From an uncultured Clostridia bacterium (GTDB taxonomy: Bacteria; Bacillota; Clostridia; Christensenellales; Borkfalkiaceae): a stretch of DNA of 33,030 nucleotides. This document shows positions 8,547-17,591 of this stretch, in pieces. Location of the stretch: assembly GCA_947630775.1 (NCBI GenBank), contig CANRIY010000003.1:1-33030 (forward strand), written 5' to 3'. The notes below the pieces were generated by a model, which saw only the letters and a program-made list of their open reading frames with translations, had not been told where the DNA came from and searched no databases. How positions within the stretch are numbered: position 1 is the first letter of the stretch; every line of letters starts with the position of its first letter. The position numbers and the translations under genes were made by a program.

Positions 8547-8575
8547 GGACTCTGCGCGAAAGGCGGAGTCCTTTG
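8547..8575 (+). terminator. Probable terminator after the SpoIIE-type gene
   Basis: A 9-bp stem GGACTCTGC (8547-8555) / GCGGAGTCC (8563-8571) with one T-G wobble starts immediately after the stop codon and is followed by TTTGTG. The T-run is short, so termination may be partial. Confidence 0.6.
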
Positions 8576-8646
8576 TGACTTCTTTGCAAAAGAGCCCGAA
8601 AAAATGACAGAATAAACCGTTTCGGGAATTATTTTTTCAAAACACA

Positions 8647-8675
8647 TTGACAGTCCGCATAACTGGGGATATAAT
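8647..8675 (+). promoter_or_regulatory. Consensus promoter for the GH16 glucanase gene
   Basis: TTGACA (8647-8652), a 17-nt spacer and TATAAT (8670-8675): a perfect consensus sigma-A promoter. It predicts a start near 8682 and a ~45-nt leader before the ATG at 8727. Its flanks (TTGACAGTCCGC and GGGA before the -10) resemble those of the promoters at 24874 and 25780. Confidence 0.92.
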
Positions 8676-8726
8676 CGAAGCACAGTATAAGTGGAGGCAT
8701 GTCCTTTTTCGGAAAAGGGGTGGAAC

Positions 8727-10106
8727 ATGCGGCTTGCGGGCAAACATCGAAGGTTTATGAGAGCGGGGGGGATTTCGGTCGCCCTTGCGCTTTTGCTTGC
8801 CTCGGCGGGCTGCGATTTCCGTCTGAACCTCGGCGGCGGGGAGAAGGAACCCTTAGAGGGGCTCTACATCGCCGTGACGGGGGCGGACGTCTCGGTCGGG
8901 GCGCAGTTTGCGCTCACTTCCGACCCTTGCGGCGAGGATGCGGTCTGGATCTCCTCCGACGAATCGGTCGCGTCCGTGGAGGAAGGGATCGTGACGGCGC
9001 TCGCGGAGGGGACTTCGCTTGTGAGTTTTTCGGACGGGGAAAAGTTCTTTTCCTGCGACGTCACCGTCCGCAGCGACATTCTCGGCGTCAAGATGATGAC
9101 GGCGGACGCCAACCTTGCCGAAGGGGATATTCTTCACCTTTCGGCGGAGCTTCCCAAAGGGTACAAGGCGGAATGGTCCACCTCGGACGAGAGTATCTTG
9201 ACGATAAATGACGGTACCATGTCCGCGATCTCTGGCGGAAAAGCGACGATCGGCGCAACTTGCGAAGACTTTGAAGCGGAGTATGAGATCGCCTCGATCC
9301 GCGTCGGGGAAGAGGGGAAGGGCCAGCTCCTTTGGTCGGACGAGTTCGACGGGGACGCCCTCGACGAAACAAAGTGGGAATATCAGGAAGGCGTGCAGGA
9401 CGCCTATATCAATATGGAAGATACGGCGTACGGGCCGTGGTTTTGGGGCAACAACGAACTTCAATACTACACCCGTGACGCGGTCTCGCTCGCGGAGGGA
9501 GCGCTCGTCATCACGGCGGAGCGGGAGAACGGCCTTCCGAGCGGCAGGCAGTTTACTTCGGCGCGCATTTCGACGCGCGACAGGGGATACTGGACGTACG
9601 GCTATTTCGAAGCCCGCATGAAGCTTCCCCTCGGGACGGGCATGTGGCCCGCATTCTGGATGCTTCCCCAGCCCGAAGCGGGCATGGGTACCAACAACCG
9701 CTACGGCGGCTGGGCGGCGAACGGCGAGATCGACATCATGGAAGCAAAGGGCAGGCTCCCCTATGAGGTCGGCAATACGCTGCATTTCGGCGGAAATCCG
9801 AGCACGTTCTCCCCGCATACCGAAAAATTGACGGGCTCGATCGGCGAATGGCATGTGTACGGGTTCGAGTGGCGGAGCGACCATATGACATGGTATGTGG
9901 ACGGCGCGGAGTCTTACCGCTTAAAGAATACGTCGTGGTTTACGACCTCTCCGCTCGGGCAGGAGAACGCCTCCGCGCCCTTCGACGTGCCGTTTTATCT
10001 TCTCATCAACCTTGCGGTCGGCGGAAATTACGACGGCGGCAACACGCCCGACCAAACGTTCACGTCCGCGGCGATGCAGATCGACTATGTTCGGGTCTAC
10101 GCATAG
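8727..10106 (+). CDS. Lipoprotein GH16 beta-glucanase with N-terminal Ig-like (Big_2) domains
   Basis: The 459-residue protein is an exported, lipid-anchored endo-glucanase, probably acting on beta-1,3 or mixed-linkage beta-glucan. A basic N-terminus and hydrophobic segment end in the lipobox SAGC with Cys29. Two bacterial Ig-like domains follow (about 40-195; WISSDESVASV and WSTSDESILTI are typical). The GH16 domain (about 205-459) has LLWSDEFDGDALDETKW at its start and the catalytic motif GEIDIMEAKG. E334 is the expected nucleophile, E339 the acid/base, D336 between them. The ATG at 8727 is chosen because it directly precedes the signal peptide and has AAGGGG upstream. A GTG at 8691 would add 12 unlikely residues. 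It is followed by two other surface polysaccharide genes. Exact substrate is not decidable by eye. Confidence 0.93.
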   Translation: MRLAGKHRRFMRAGGISVALALLLASAGCDFRLNLGGGEKEPLEGLYIAVTGADVSVGAQFALTSDPCGEDAVWISSDESVASVEEGIVTALAEGTSLVSFSDGEKFFSCDVTVRSDILGVKMMTADANLAEGDILHLSAELPKGYKAEWSTSDESILTINDGTMSAISGGKATIGATCEDFEAEYEIASIRVGEEGKGQLLWSDEFDGDALDETKWEYQEGVQDAYINMEDTAYGPWFWGNNELQYYTRDAVSLAEGALVITAERENGLPSGRQFTSARISTRDRGYWTYGYFEARMKLPLGTGMWPAFWMLPQPEAGMGTNNRYGGWAANGEIDIMEAKGRLPYEVGNTLHFGGNPSTFSPHTEKLTGSIGEWHVYGFEWRSDHMTWYVDGAESYRLKNTSWFTTSPLGQENASAPFDVPFYLLINLAVGGNYDGGNTPDQTFTSAAMQIDYVRVYA

Positions 10107-10440
10107 ATTTCGCTCGATTTCTTTGCTCGCCCCGTCGCTTCGCACAAGGCGCCCCGCGGACGCGCTCCTGTTTTGTCATTTCGCCCCGCCCGCACTTCTA
10201 TTGTGCACCAAGGGCGGCACGAGCACGAAGTGCGAAGTAGCGGAGCGAAGCGGAGTCGAGAAATCTCGATAAAATATGGTGGAGATGTCTCGACTGCGCT
10301 CGACATGACAATTTTTGCGAAGCGGAGTCGAAGAATCTCGCGGGGGGCGCCAAGAGGGCTACGCGTCATCCTGACCCCCGCAGGGACAGAAATTTCAAAC
10401 GGTTACGACGGCTCAGCCGTGTAATATAGTGTAATATGGA
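10107..10440. repeat. Repeat-filled intergenic region between the GH16 and CBM-like genes
   Basis: No gene is seen in this ~330-nt stretch. Directly after the stop codon comes TTTCGCTCGATTTCTTT, also found directly after the dnaA stop. At 10183-10224 is copy B of the dispersed GCCCCGCCCGCAC...GGCACGAGC repeat. At 10254-10267 and 10282-10295 are the arms of a 14-bp inverted repeat (AGTCGAGAAATCTC-type, one mismatch). The string GAAGCGGAGTCGA recurs near 10319. A small palindrome ACGGCTCAGCCGT and two TAATAT boxes (10422-10436) precede the next gene and may hold its promoter, but no convincing -35 is seen. Confidence 0.6.
10183..10224 (+). repeat. Dispersed intergenic repeat, copy B
   Basis: This copy begins GCCCCGCCCGCAC, continues with TTCTATTGTG and ends AAGGGCGGCACGAGC. 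It matches copy A (95-133) and, in reverse complement, copy C (32954-32996). Confidence 0.65.
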
Positions 10441-10458
10441 AAGGAAGGAGGAAAAAGC

Positions 10459-13400
10459 ATGAAAAAGAGATTTTTGACGGCGCTCATCGTTCTCTTTACC
10501 CTCGTCTTTTCTCTCGCGATCTTTGCGGCATGCGGAGATGAAGGCGGAGAAGAAGGCGGAGAGGGCGGATTCACGATCAACGAGCAATCCGTCACCATCG
10601 GCGTGGGGGATAACCACACGCTCATGGCGAGAGCGAGCGGAAAGAGCGTCACATGGGAAAGCTCAGACACGAGTGTTGTGAGCATCAAGACGCAGGTCGC
10701 CTCGAGGGGCACCTGTGTAATTTACGGCGAAGGCAGAGGAACGGCAACGCTCACCGCCAAGGCCAGCTCGGGCGAAACCGCAACGTGTACCGTTACGGTC
10801 GAGGAAATCACCATCGAACTCAGCGCGACGAGCCTCACCATTCTCAGGAAAGCTGACTTCAGCTACGAGAGCAAGACGCTCACGGCGACTGTCATGCGCA
10901 ACGGCGTGGCAGGTTCGGGCAGCGTGACGTGGAAATCTTCGGACGAATCCGTCGTTTCGGTTGCGGGCGGCGTTCTGACGGCGCACAAGCTCGGTTCGGC
11001 GACGATCACGGCGACGCTCACGGGCGGCACCGCAAAGGCGACCTGCGAAGTGAACGTCACATGGGAAAACCAGCCCGAAGGTTGGTATGAAGTTCAGGAA
11101 ACGGGTTCAAACGGCGCAGTCGAAACGCCCGGCATGTGGACATGGAGCGGCTTTAAGGGCGCGGATGACGACGTGCACCCCAAACTCTTCGGCGAAGGTT
11201 CGAGCGCGGAAGGCAAGGCCACCTTTACGGTGAGCGGCAACACGGGCTGGAGATGGTACGGCACGCAGATCTTCTATAAGCACCCCGGCACAGAGGCGAA
11301 CGCTCTCGTTGCGGGCGCCGTTTATAAGCTCACCTTCAAACTCGAATCTACGGCAGACGGCGCGATCACCGTCAACGATAACGACGTCGAAGTCAAGACG
11401 GGCACGCAGACCGTGGAAGTCATCTACCGTGAAGCGGGCGGGGGCGAGGCCTCTATCACGATCGCGTTCGCCACGCACGACAAGATCCGCAACGACGTCA
11501 ACACCATCGGGCAGCTCAAAGAGGGGACGGTCACGATCTCCGATCTGAAGTGGGAACCCTATACGACGACGATCCTCCATGCGCCCACGGCATTCACGGT
11601 TGCTTCGGACGGCGAGATCCAAATCACGGACGACAATGATGACAGCACCTTCGAAGGCTATGTGATCGGCTTCTTCAAAGAGGGCGATACGGAGCCGAGC
11701 TACACCCAGCCCATCATGAAGCCTGTAAAAGACAGGGATATCCTTGCCGACAGAGGCGGCGTTCCCGACATTGCGAACGATAAGGGCGAGAGGCCTGAAA
11801 ATGCGGGCAAGATGTATCTCGACGATTCCTTCGTCGAAGCGGACACTTACACCCTGAAAGTTAAAACGTATTGCGGAACGGCGCTCTTCGAGGCAAGCCC
11901 TTGGAGCGATGTGACCGTTTCCCGTACCGTAACGCATGAGAGCGGCGTGGATTATAAGGTCCTCGAATCTTACCGCGACGTCGACCGCGGCATCGGCAGA
12001 TATTACGTCTGGGCGGAGTGGGGACAGTTCGATCTCGGCGCTTGCAACTTCAAAAACAATGCGCTCACCCTTACCCTCAAGGGCGAATCGAGCTGGTATT
12101 CCAATCAGGTCTATTACGACATCCCCGGCGGGCTCGAAACTGACCATCTCTATAAGTATCAATTCACGTTGAACTATAAGACTGATTCGGGGAACGACCT
12201 CGCGGGCAGGCAGTTCGTCATCAACGGGCAGCGCATCGACGTCACTTCCGAAGCGCAGCACACGTACACCATTTACTTCGTCTATACGGGCGGCCTCGCC
12301 GTGAGCATGCTCCTCGGCCAGCCCACCGCGGATTGGCAGGGCACCGTGGAGAACGGCGGACTTCCCGCAGGCACCTATACCTTCTCGGACATCTCGCTCG
12401 CCGATATGACCGAGGGCAATGAGGCCATGATCTTCGGCGATTACAGCGATTCCAAATCCGACGCCGCCTCCGTGGAAGATCAGCTCGTATTCTGGTATGC
12501 CGCACTCAACGACTGGGCAGAAGGAAAAGCGTCGATCGCGATGCGTGACTTCTCCTATGAAGCAAGTGAGGAAAGCGACACGGGTTACAGCTACCACTTC
12601 AGCTATAAGATCACCCCGACCGACAATCAGGTCTGCAACTGGATCTTCCGTCTGTGGTACAAGAACACCAAGGTGACGAACGAAAAGCAGTATCACATCA
12701 CGCTTACCATCAACGCTTCCGAAGCGGGCGACATTCTTGTCAACGACGAAACGATCCACCTCGAAGCGGGAGAGCACACCTATAAGGTCTATCCCAACGA
12801 TGTCACTGCACCGCTCTCCATCAGCATGGCGACGCTCACTTCCATGACGGGCACTTCCGAAAATGGCATGGATATCACCTTCAAGTCCATCAAGTGGGAA
12901 GAGGGCGGCAGGACGCCGCTTGCGGCTCCCACGGGTACGGTTTCGGACAACGGCGTTGTTACGTTCACCGATCCCAACAACGGGACGGGCGTAGACCATG
13001 CGGAAATCGGTCTGTTCGAAAACGACGCGCTCATCTTCACGCAGACGGTCGAAAACGGCGGAAAGGTCGCGGCGGGGATGTATCAGATCGGCACATATAC
13101 GATCAAGCTCCGCCTCGTTGCCCAAGAGGACTATACCGATACAGGGTGGGTAGAGCTCGGTAAGTATACCGTCACGGACGGCTACGATCTCGATTCCCGC
13201 CTCGAACAGGATACCGACCATGCGGCAAATCATCCCGGGCAGTGGTACCACTGGCTCGATCACTGGGATTGGGAAGGCAGCACGGCTAAGGCGACCAAGA
13301 GCGAGATCGACATGGGGAATAAGACCTTTACCTTCGGCTTCACGACGGAGGGGACTCCCCGCCTCGGCTACGGCGTCCAGCTCTATTATAAGAATCCCGA

Positions 13401-14136
13401 CAATGTGAGAGGAAGGACCTATACCTTTACGGCAAATATCACGCTCTCCGTGGACGGTACGATCACGGTGAACAATCAGCAGGTCACGCTCAAGGCAGGG
13501 CAAAAGACGCCCGTCAGCATCCGCTATTCCGAAACGGATCTTTCCATCAGCATTCAGACAGGCGTCTATCAAGGTACGCCCGTGATGAACGGCGAGCTCA
13601 CCATCTCCGACTGGAACTGGACGGAGATCACGGGCAATCCCAACGGCGATGAGTACGATCTCCCTCATACCTTATTGAAGGAAGGGGAGATTCCCGCGGA
13701 TTCTACGTTCTACTACAATTCGCAGTACAGCCAGATGACCGAAGCCAAGTTCGATCACGGCACGGTGAGCTTCAAGCTCTCCGGGAATGGGAACTGGTAC
13801 AGCAACCAGATCTTCTACAACAGCGCGGCGTTCCCCAAGGACGGCACATATACGCTGAAACTGAAGATCCATTCCACGGTTGCGGGCAAGATCCGCGTCA
13901 ACGGGAAAGAACAGACGCTCGTCGTGGGCGACAACAACATCGAAGTTACGGGTACGAACGGCATGTTCTCCTTGCAGATGGGCATGCCGAAATGGGTAGG
14001 CCCCGGGGAAAACGACTTCGAATGGGGTGGAGGCATCACGACGGATTCCGTGAAAGACGGTGAATTTACTCTTTCCGATTTCTCGTGGACGACGGCGGAC
14101 GGCACGGTCTACGGGCTTGAAGGGAGAAATTCCTGA
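10459..14136 (+). CDS. Large lipoprotein with Big_2 domains and five related carbohydrate-binding-like modules
   Basis: The 1225-residue protein is predicted to be lipid-anchored: its signal peptide ends FAAC (Cys25) and a Gly/Glu linker follows. Two Ig-like Big_2 domains (about 37-117 and 118-199) precede five mutually similar beta-sandwich-like modules at about 210-372, 512-650, 674-815, 924-1057 and 1080-1214. Each module has a Trp/Tyr-rich core such as SSWYSNQVYY or GNWYSNQIFY, then a strand like GxIxVNxxxVxLxxG, and ends SDxxW or similar. This resembles CBM4/9-type carbohydrate-binding folds (inference). Two Fn3-like segments (about 375-500 and 820-910, both starting APTxxVxxxG) separate modules. 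No catalytic motif is seen, so binding is the likeliest role. AAGGAGG lies at a good distance from the ATG. It sits between GH16 and GH3 genes, suggesting it captures the glucan they digest. Confidence 0.9.
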   Translation: MKKRFLTALIVLFTLVFSLAIFAACGDEGGEEGGEGGFTINEQSVTIGVGDNHTLMARASGKSVTWESSDTSVVSIKTQVASRGTCVIYGEGRGTATLTAKASSGETATCTVTVEEITIELSATSLTILRKADFSYESKTLTATVMRNGVAGSGSVTWKSSDESVVSVAGGVLTAHKLGSATITATLTGGTAKATCEVNVTWENQPEGWYEVQETGSNGAVETPGMWTWSGFKGADDDVHPKLFGEGSSAEGKATFTVSGNTGWRWYGTQIFYKHPGTEANALVAGAVYKLTFKLESTADGAITVNDNDVEVKTGTQTVEVIYREAGGGEASITIAFATHDKIRNDVNTIGQLKEGTVTISDLKWEPYTTTILHAPTAFTVASDGEIQITDDNDDSTFEGYVIGFFKEGDTEPSYTQPIMKPVKDRDILADRGGVPDIANDKGERPENAGKMYLDDSFVEADTYTLKVKTYCGTALFEASPWSDVTVSRTVTHESGVDYKVLESYRDVDRGIGRYYVWAEWGQFDLGACNFKNNALTLTLKGESSWYSNQVYYDIPGGLETDHLYKYQFTLNYKTDSGNDLAGRQFVINGQRIDVTSEAQHTYTIYFVYTGGLAVSMLLGQPTADWQGTVENGGLPAGTYTFSDISLADMTEGNEAMIFGDYSDSKSDAASVEDQLVFWYAALNDWAEGKASIAMRDFSYEASEESDTGYSYHFSYKITPTDNQVCNWIFRLWYKNTKVTNEKQYHITLTINASEAGDILVNDETIHLEAGEHTYKVYPNDVTAPLSISMATLTSMTGTSENGMDITFKSIKWEEGGRTPLAAPTGTVSDNGVVTFTDPNNGTGVDHAEIGLFENDALIFTQTVENGGKVAAGMYQIGTYTIKLRLVAQEDYTDTGWVELGKYTVTDGYDLDSRLEQDTDHAANHPGQWYHWLDHWDWEGSTAKATKSEIDMGNKTFTFGFTTEGTPRLGYGVQLYYKNPDNVRGRTYTFTANITLSVDGTITVNNQQVTLKAGQKTPVSIRYSETDLSISIQTGVYQGTPVMNGELTISDWNWTEITGNPNGDEYDLPHTLLKEGEIPADSTFYYNSQYSQMTEAKFDHGTVSFKLSGNGNWYSNQIFYNSAAFPKDGTYTLKLKIHSTVAGKIRVNGKEQTLVVGDNNIEVTGTNGMFSLQMGMPKWVGPGENDFEWGGGITTDSVKDGEFTLSDFSWTTADGTVYGLEGRNS

Positions 14137-14152
14137 GAATTGAGCAGGCGAA

Positions 14153-14174
14153 GGGCGGCGGTTTTCCGCCGCCC
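14153..14174 (+). other. Strong intercistronic hairpin
   Basis: A perfect 9-bp GC stem GGGCGGCGG (14153-14161) / CCGCCGCCC (14166-14174) with a TTTT loop lies between the CBM-like and GH3 genes. No T-run follows, and a second small hairpin (GGCTT/AAGCC) is just after it. I read it as an RNA-stabilising or attenuating structure rather than a full terminator. Confidence 0.6.
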
Positions 14175-14220
14175 CATCGGCTTTTGTGAAGCCATAGGCA
14201 TAAGACAATAAGGAGGATCT

Positions 14221-17200
14221 ATGAAATTCAAATTCGGCGTGAAACAGATCGTGTTGCTTCTCGTGGCAGTCATTCTCATCGGCGTGCTCATCGCGGGCAA
14301 CATCATTCTGGTATGGCAGGCGCCCCTTCTGCACGGCTTTTTCGGCGGGATCGGCGGCGATACCGAGAGCGAAGAAGCCCAAAAAGCGCTCGGCACGGGC
14401 GATCAGATGGTGCAGGACATCTCCGAAGACAGCATCGTGCTTTTGAAGAACGATGAGGTGGACGGCAAGCCCTATCTTCCCCTCGATCTCTCGGATTATG
14501 ACGATGCGCACGGGATCAACCTCTTCGGGTGGGGCGCGACGGACAGCGGATTTTTGGTCGTCGGCGGCGGCAGCGGCGGCTCTCCCATCAATGAAGAGAA
14601 TCCCATGCACACGACCCTTACCGAGGCGTTTGCGGCGCAGGGCTTCCCCTATAATCACTCCCTCAGCGACGCATATGCGGGCGTCTCGTCGACCGATGCG
14701 GACTACCGCGGTTCCAGCGGCTCCACAAATGCGTACGTCGACCCCTGCATGACGAACCCGGGCGAAAGTTTCTATACGAACGAGCTCCTGAATCAGGCAA
14801 AGGCGAACTCGTCGGATGCGATCGTCGTGCTCTCCCGCTGGGGCGCAGAGAATATGGACAGCGGGAGCGGCCGCGAACTCAAAAATACCGAGCATTATAA
14901 GAACGGCGATTTCCTGAGACTGACGAACGAAGAAAAGCTCATGTTCAATAAGCTCAGGGAGAAGGGATTCAACGTCACCGTCCTTCTCAACACGACCAAC
15001 CCGCTCGAACTCGGCTTCCTCGAAGAATACGACGATATCATTCAGGCATGCCTCTATGTCGGCATCCCCGGGCAGTCGGGCACGATGGCGATCCCCAACA
15101 TTCTTCTCGGTTCCAAGCTCGTCGACGGAGAAGCCGTCGAGATCAGCCCCTCCGGGCGGCTCACGGATACCTATGCCCGCAACTGGCAGACTTGGAGCCC
15201 CAATTACAACAACATCGGCATCACGGGCAATATCGCCTATAAGGAAAACATCTACATCGGCTACAAGTGGTACGAGACGGCGGCCGCTGAGGGTTTGTTC
15301 AACTATAACGAAGTCGTGCAGTTCCCCTTCGGGTACGGGCTTTCCTACACTTCTTTTGAACAGACGATCTCGGGCGTCACGCTCGAAGGCTCCCCCGTTT
15401 CCGACGGCGCGGCGCTTTCGAAGGATGGGACGTATACCGTCACCGTCCACGTCAAGAACACGGGCGACCATGCGGGCAAGGACGTCGTCCAGCTCTACTA
15501 CACGGCTCCCTACACGAACGGCGGGATCGAAAAGGCGAGCATCAACCTGCTTGCGTTCGGCAAGACGGAAAACCTCGAACCCGGCGCCGAAGCGGACGTG
15601 ACGCTCACCTTTACGGCGTACGACATGGCGTCCTATGACGACTACAACAAAAATCATAACGATTACAGCTGCTACGAGCTCGACGGCGGCGCGTATGAGA
15701 TCAAACTCATGGAGAACGCGCACGATCTCTACGAAGGCGCCGCAAAGAATCAGTATACCCTCAATGTGCCTGCAAGCGGCATCCGGTTCGAGACCGACCC
15801 CGTCACGGGCACCGAAGTCAAGAATCTCTTTACGGGAAAAACCGCCTATGCGGGCGTTCCCATCGACGGCGAAAACGGCGTCAACGGCGGCGTCACCTAT
15901 CTTTCCCGCGCGGATCATTTCGCAAATTACAGCAAAGCGACGGAGGGCGGCATCGGGACCCTGACGAGCGCGGCGAACGATGCGCACAACAATTACACCT
16001 ATGACGGTTACAACACGGACGCGATCAGGGAGGAAGTCAATGGTTACATGCCGGGGACGGATGCGGCGATGCTGATCGTCGCCTTGGATGACGGCGCACC
16101 TCCCACACCCGCCACGCTCGACCAGCTCAACGGCAATGACGAGGAGGCGACGCTTGTCGTCCAGAAGGACGTCCTTCGCGACCTGATCGACGACAGCGAT
16201 CCCGCGACCAATGAACTGATGTGGACGATGTTCCTCGACCAGCTCACGACGGAAGAGATCTGCTCGCTCATCGGGCACGGATATTTCCACACCGTCGCGG
16301 TGGAGAGCGTCGGGAAGCCGAATAACTTCGAAACGGACGGCCCTGCGGGCTTCAACTCCGCCGTGGCGTCCCCCGGCAGTACGAACGGCTGGACGGTCTT
16401 CCCCGCCGAAACGCTCTCGGGGTGCTCGTGGAATACGGAACTCATGTATGAGCTCGGCAGAGTGCAGGGACAGATCGGCGTCGCGACCAAGACGGTGGGC
16501 TGGTATGCCCCCGGGGTCAATCTGCACCGTTCCCCTTACAATTCCCGCAACTATGAGTATTACAGCGAAGATGCCGTTCTCTCGGGCCATCTCGCCGCAG
16601 AGACCATCAGGGGCGCCAAAGAGGAGGGGCTCACCTGCTACCTCAAACACTTCGCCTTGGCGGAGAGCGGCCAGAACTCCGATGAATGGTACGAATGGAT
16701 CACCGAGCAGGCGCTCCGCGAGACCTATTGCAAACCCTTCGAGATCGCCGTGAAAGAGGGCGGCGCAAACGCCATGATGAGCGCATTCAACTGCGTCGGC
16801 GCCGTTTGGTCGGGATACAATCACGCCCTTCTCACGACCATGCTCCGCGAGGAATGGGGCTTCAAGGGCTCCGTCATCACCGACTGGGCAAAGAGCTATA
16901 TGAAGGATTACGCGAGAGCGGTCATCGCAGGCAACGACCTGTGGCTCGACCAGAACGAGCAGGACGCCGTGATCGACTTCGACGACCCCGTGCAGTTCTA
17001 TGCGGCGCGCCGCTCGGCAGGGCATATCCTGTATACCTACGTCGATACCCTGTATACCTCGGGTCTCGAAAGCGTCGTGCCTTCACCGCCTCCTTATTCG
17101 GGTCTCTTCGTAGGGCTCTGGTGCGCGATCGACATTGCGCTCGGGCTCGGCCTGATCGCATGCTGCCTGTTCTTCTTCTGGTCGCCGCTCAAGAACCGGA

Positions 17201-17316
17201 AAGCGAAGAAAGCCGCGGCAGCCGCCGAGGGCGACGTTGTGGAAGAGCAAGACGTCGAGGCAGGCGGACCTTCTCCCGACGGACCCGTCGAGAGCGAGCC
17301 GCACGACGATGATTAA
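14221..17316 (+). CDS. Membrane-anchored GH3 glycoside hydrolase with inverted domain order
   Basis: GH3 enzymes remove terminal beta-linked sugars; beta-glucosidase is most likely here. The 1031-residue protein has an N-terminal membrane segment (about 8-32). Next come the GH3 C-type domain (about 60-390; IVLLKNDE, INLFGWGA, PFGYGLSYTSF) and a Fn3-like domain (about 395-500; VTVHVKNTGDHAGKDVVQLYY), then the TIM-barrel GH3 N-type domain (about 650-945). The barrel shows DGPAGFN (D706), KHFALAE and the nucleophile motif SVITDW (D888). A second membrane segment (about 961-983) and a basic then acidic tail end the protein. This swapped order is known in some clostridial and ruminal GH3 enzymes; anchoring at both ends is less usual. 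AAGGAGG precedes the ATG. A strong terminator follows. Confidence 0.93.
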   Translation: MKFKFGVKQIVLLLVAVILIGVLIAGNIILVWQAPLLHGFFGGIGGDTESEEAQKALGTGDQMVQDISEDSIVLLKNDEVDGKPYLPLDLSDYDDAHGINLFGWGATDSGFLVVGGGSGGSPINEENPMHTTLTEAFAAQGFPYNHSLSDAYAGVSSTDADYRGSSGSTNAYVDPCMTNPGESFYTNELLNQAKANSSDAIVVLSRWGAENMDSGSGRELKNTEHYKNGDFLRLTNEEKLMFNKLREKGFNVTVLLNTTNPLELGFLEEYDDIIQACLYVGIPGQSGTMAIPNILLGSKLVDGEAVEISPSGRLTDTYARNWQTWSPNYNNIGITGNIAYKENIYIGYKWYETAAAEGLFNYNEVVQFPFGYGLSYTSFEQTISGVTLEGSPVSDGAALSKDGTYTVTVHVKNTGDHAGKDVVQLYYTAPYTNGGIEKASINLLAFGKTENLEPGAEADVTLTFTAYDMASYDDYNKNHNDYSCYELDGGAYEIKLMENAHDLYEGAAKNQYTLNVPASGIRFETDPVTGTEVKNLFTGKTAYAGVPIDGENGVNGGVTYLSRADHFANYSKATEGGIGTLTSAANDAHNNYTYDGYNTDAIREEVNGYMPGTDAAMLIVALDDGAPPTPATLDQLNGNDEEATLVVQKDVLRDLIDDSDPATNELMWTMFLDQLTTEEICSLIGHGYFHTVAVESVGKPNNFETDGPAGFNSAVASPGSTNGWTVFPAETLSGCSWNTELMYELGRVQGQIGVATKTVGWYAPGVNLHRSPYNSRNYEYYSEDAVLSGHLAAETIRGAKEEGLTCYLKHFALAESGQNSDEWYEWITEQALRETYCKPFEIAVKEGGANAMMSAFNCVGAVWSGYNHALLTTMLREEWGFKGSVITDWAKSYMKDYARAVIAGNDLWLDQNEQDAVIDFDDPVQFYAARRSAGHILYTYVDTLYTSGLESVVPSPPPYSGLFVGLWCAIDIALGLGLIACCLFFFWSPLKNRKAKKAAAAAEGDVVEEQDVEAGGPSPDGPVESEPHDDD

Positions 17317-17330
17317 CCGTAAATATGCAC

Positions 17331-17362
17331 AAAAAAAGACCGTCTTTTCGACGGTCTTTTTT
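17331..17362 (+). terminator. Rho-independent terminator after the GH3 gene
   Basis: Stem GACCGTC (17338-17344) / GACGGTC (17350-17356) with a 5-nt loop, preceded by seven A and followed by six T. The A/T flanks can extend the stem. It starts 14 nt after the stop codon and closes the polysaccharide cluster. Confidence 0.95.
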
Positions 17363-17380
17363 GTTGCGAAAAATCATGTA

Positions 17381-17591
17381 GCCCCCTCCTGAGGAGGGGG
17401 ACGAAGGGGGTGGGCAAGGGGAACCCCGTCGAGAAATCCGGGTACGTATTGTCATTTCGAGCAAGGCGCCGCAGAAAGTAGCCGCGGGCGCCGCCGTCGA
17501 GAAATCTCCACCCCGGGGTTGCCGGGATTTCTCCACTCCGCTTCGCTTCGGTCGAAATGACAGGAAAGCGCGCCGCAGGTGACTGAGGGGT
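17381..17591. repeat. Palindromic repeats between the GH3 terminator and the mnmG stop
   Basis: No gene is seen. GCCCCCTCCTGAGGAGGGGG (17381-17400) is a near-perfect palindrome. Further on, GAGAAATCTCC and GGGATTTCTC form an inverted repeat within 17496-17541, like the one near 10254-10295. CGCAGGTGACTGAGGGG (17573 on) matches the end of the element found inside mnmG (19207-19224) and near 32860. It reaches the mnmG stop codon directly, so mnmG has almost no unique 3' flank, and no mnmG terminator is evident. Confidence 0.65.

Noticed and set aside
8691-8726. GTG start for the GH16 lipoprotein
   Set aside because: It would place 12 extra residues before a clear lipoprotein signal peptide. 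The ATG at 8727 has AAGGGG upstream.
14153-14174. Full terminator between the CBM-like and GH3 genes
   Set aside because: The stem is strong but no T-run follows. I keep it only as an intercistronic hairpin.
11107-17025. Very long minus-strand open frames (853 and 1117 residues) opposite the CBM-like and GH3 genes
   Set aside because: They are Arg/His/Val-rich products of antisense GC-rich codons, with no recognisable motif or start signal. The plus-strand proteins have signal peptides, domains and catalytic residues.
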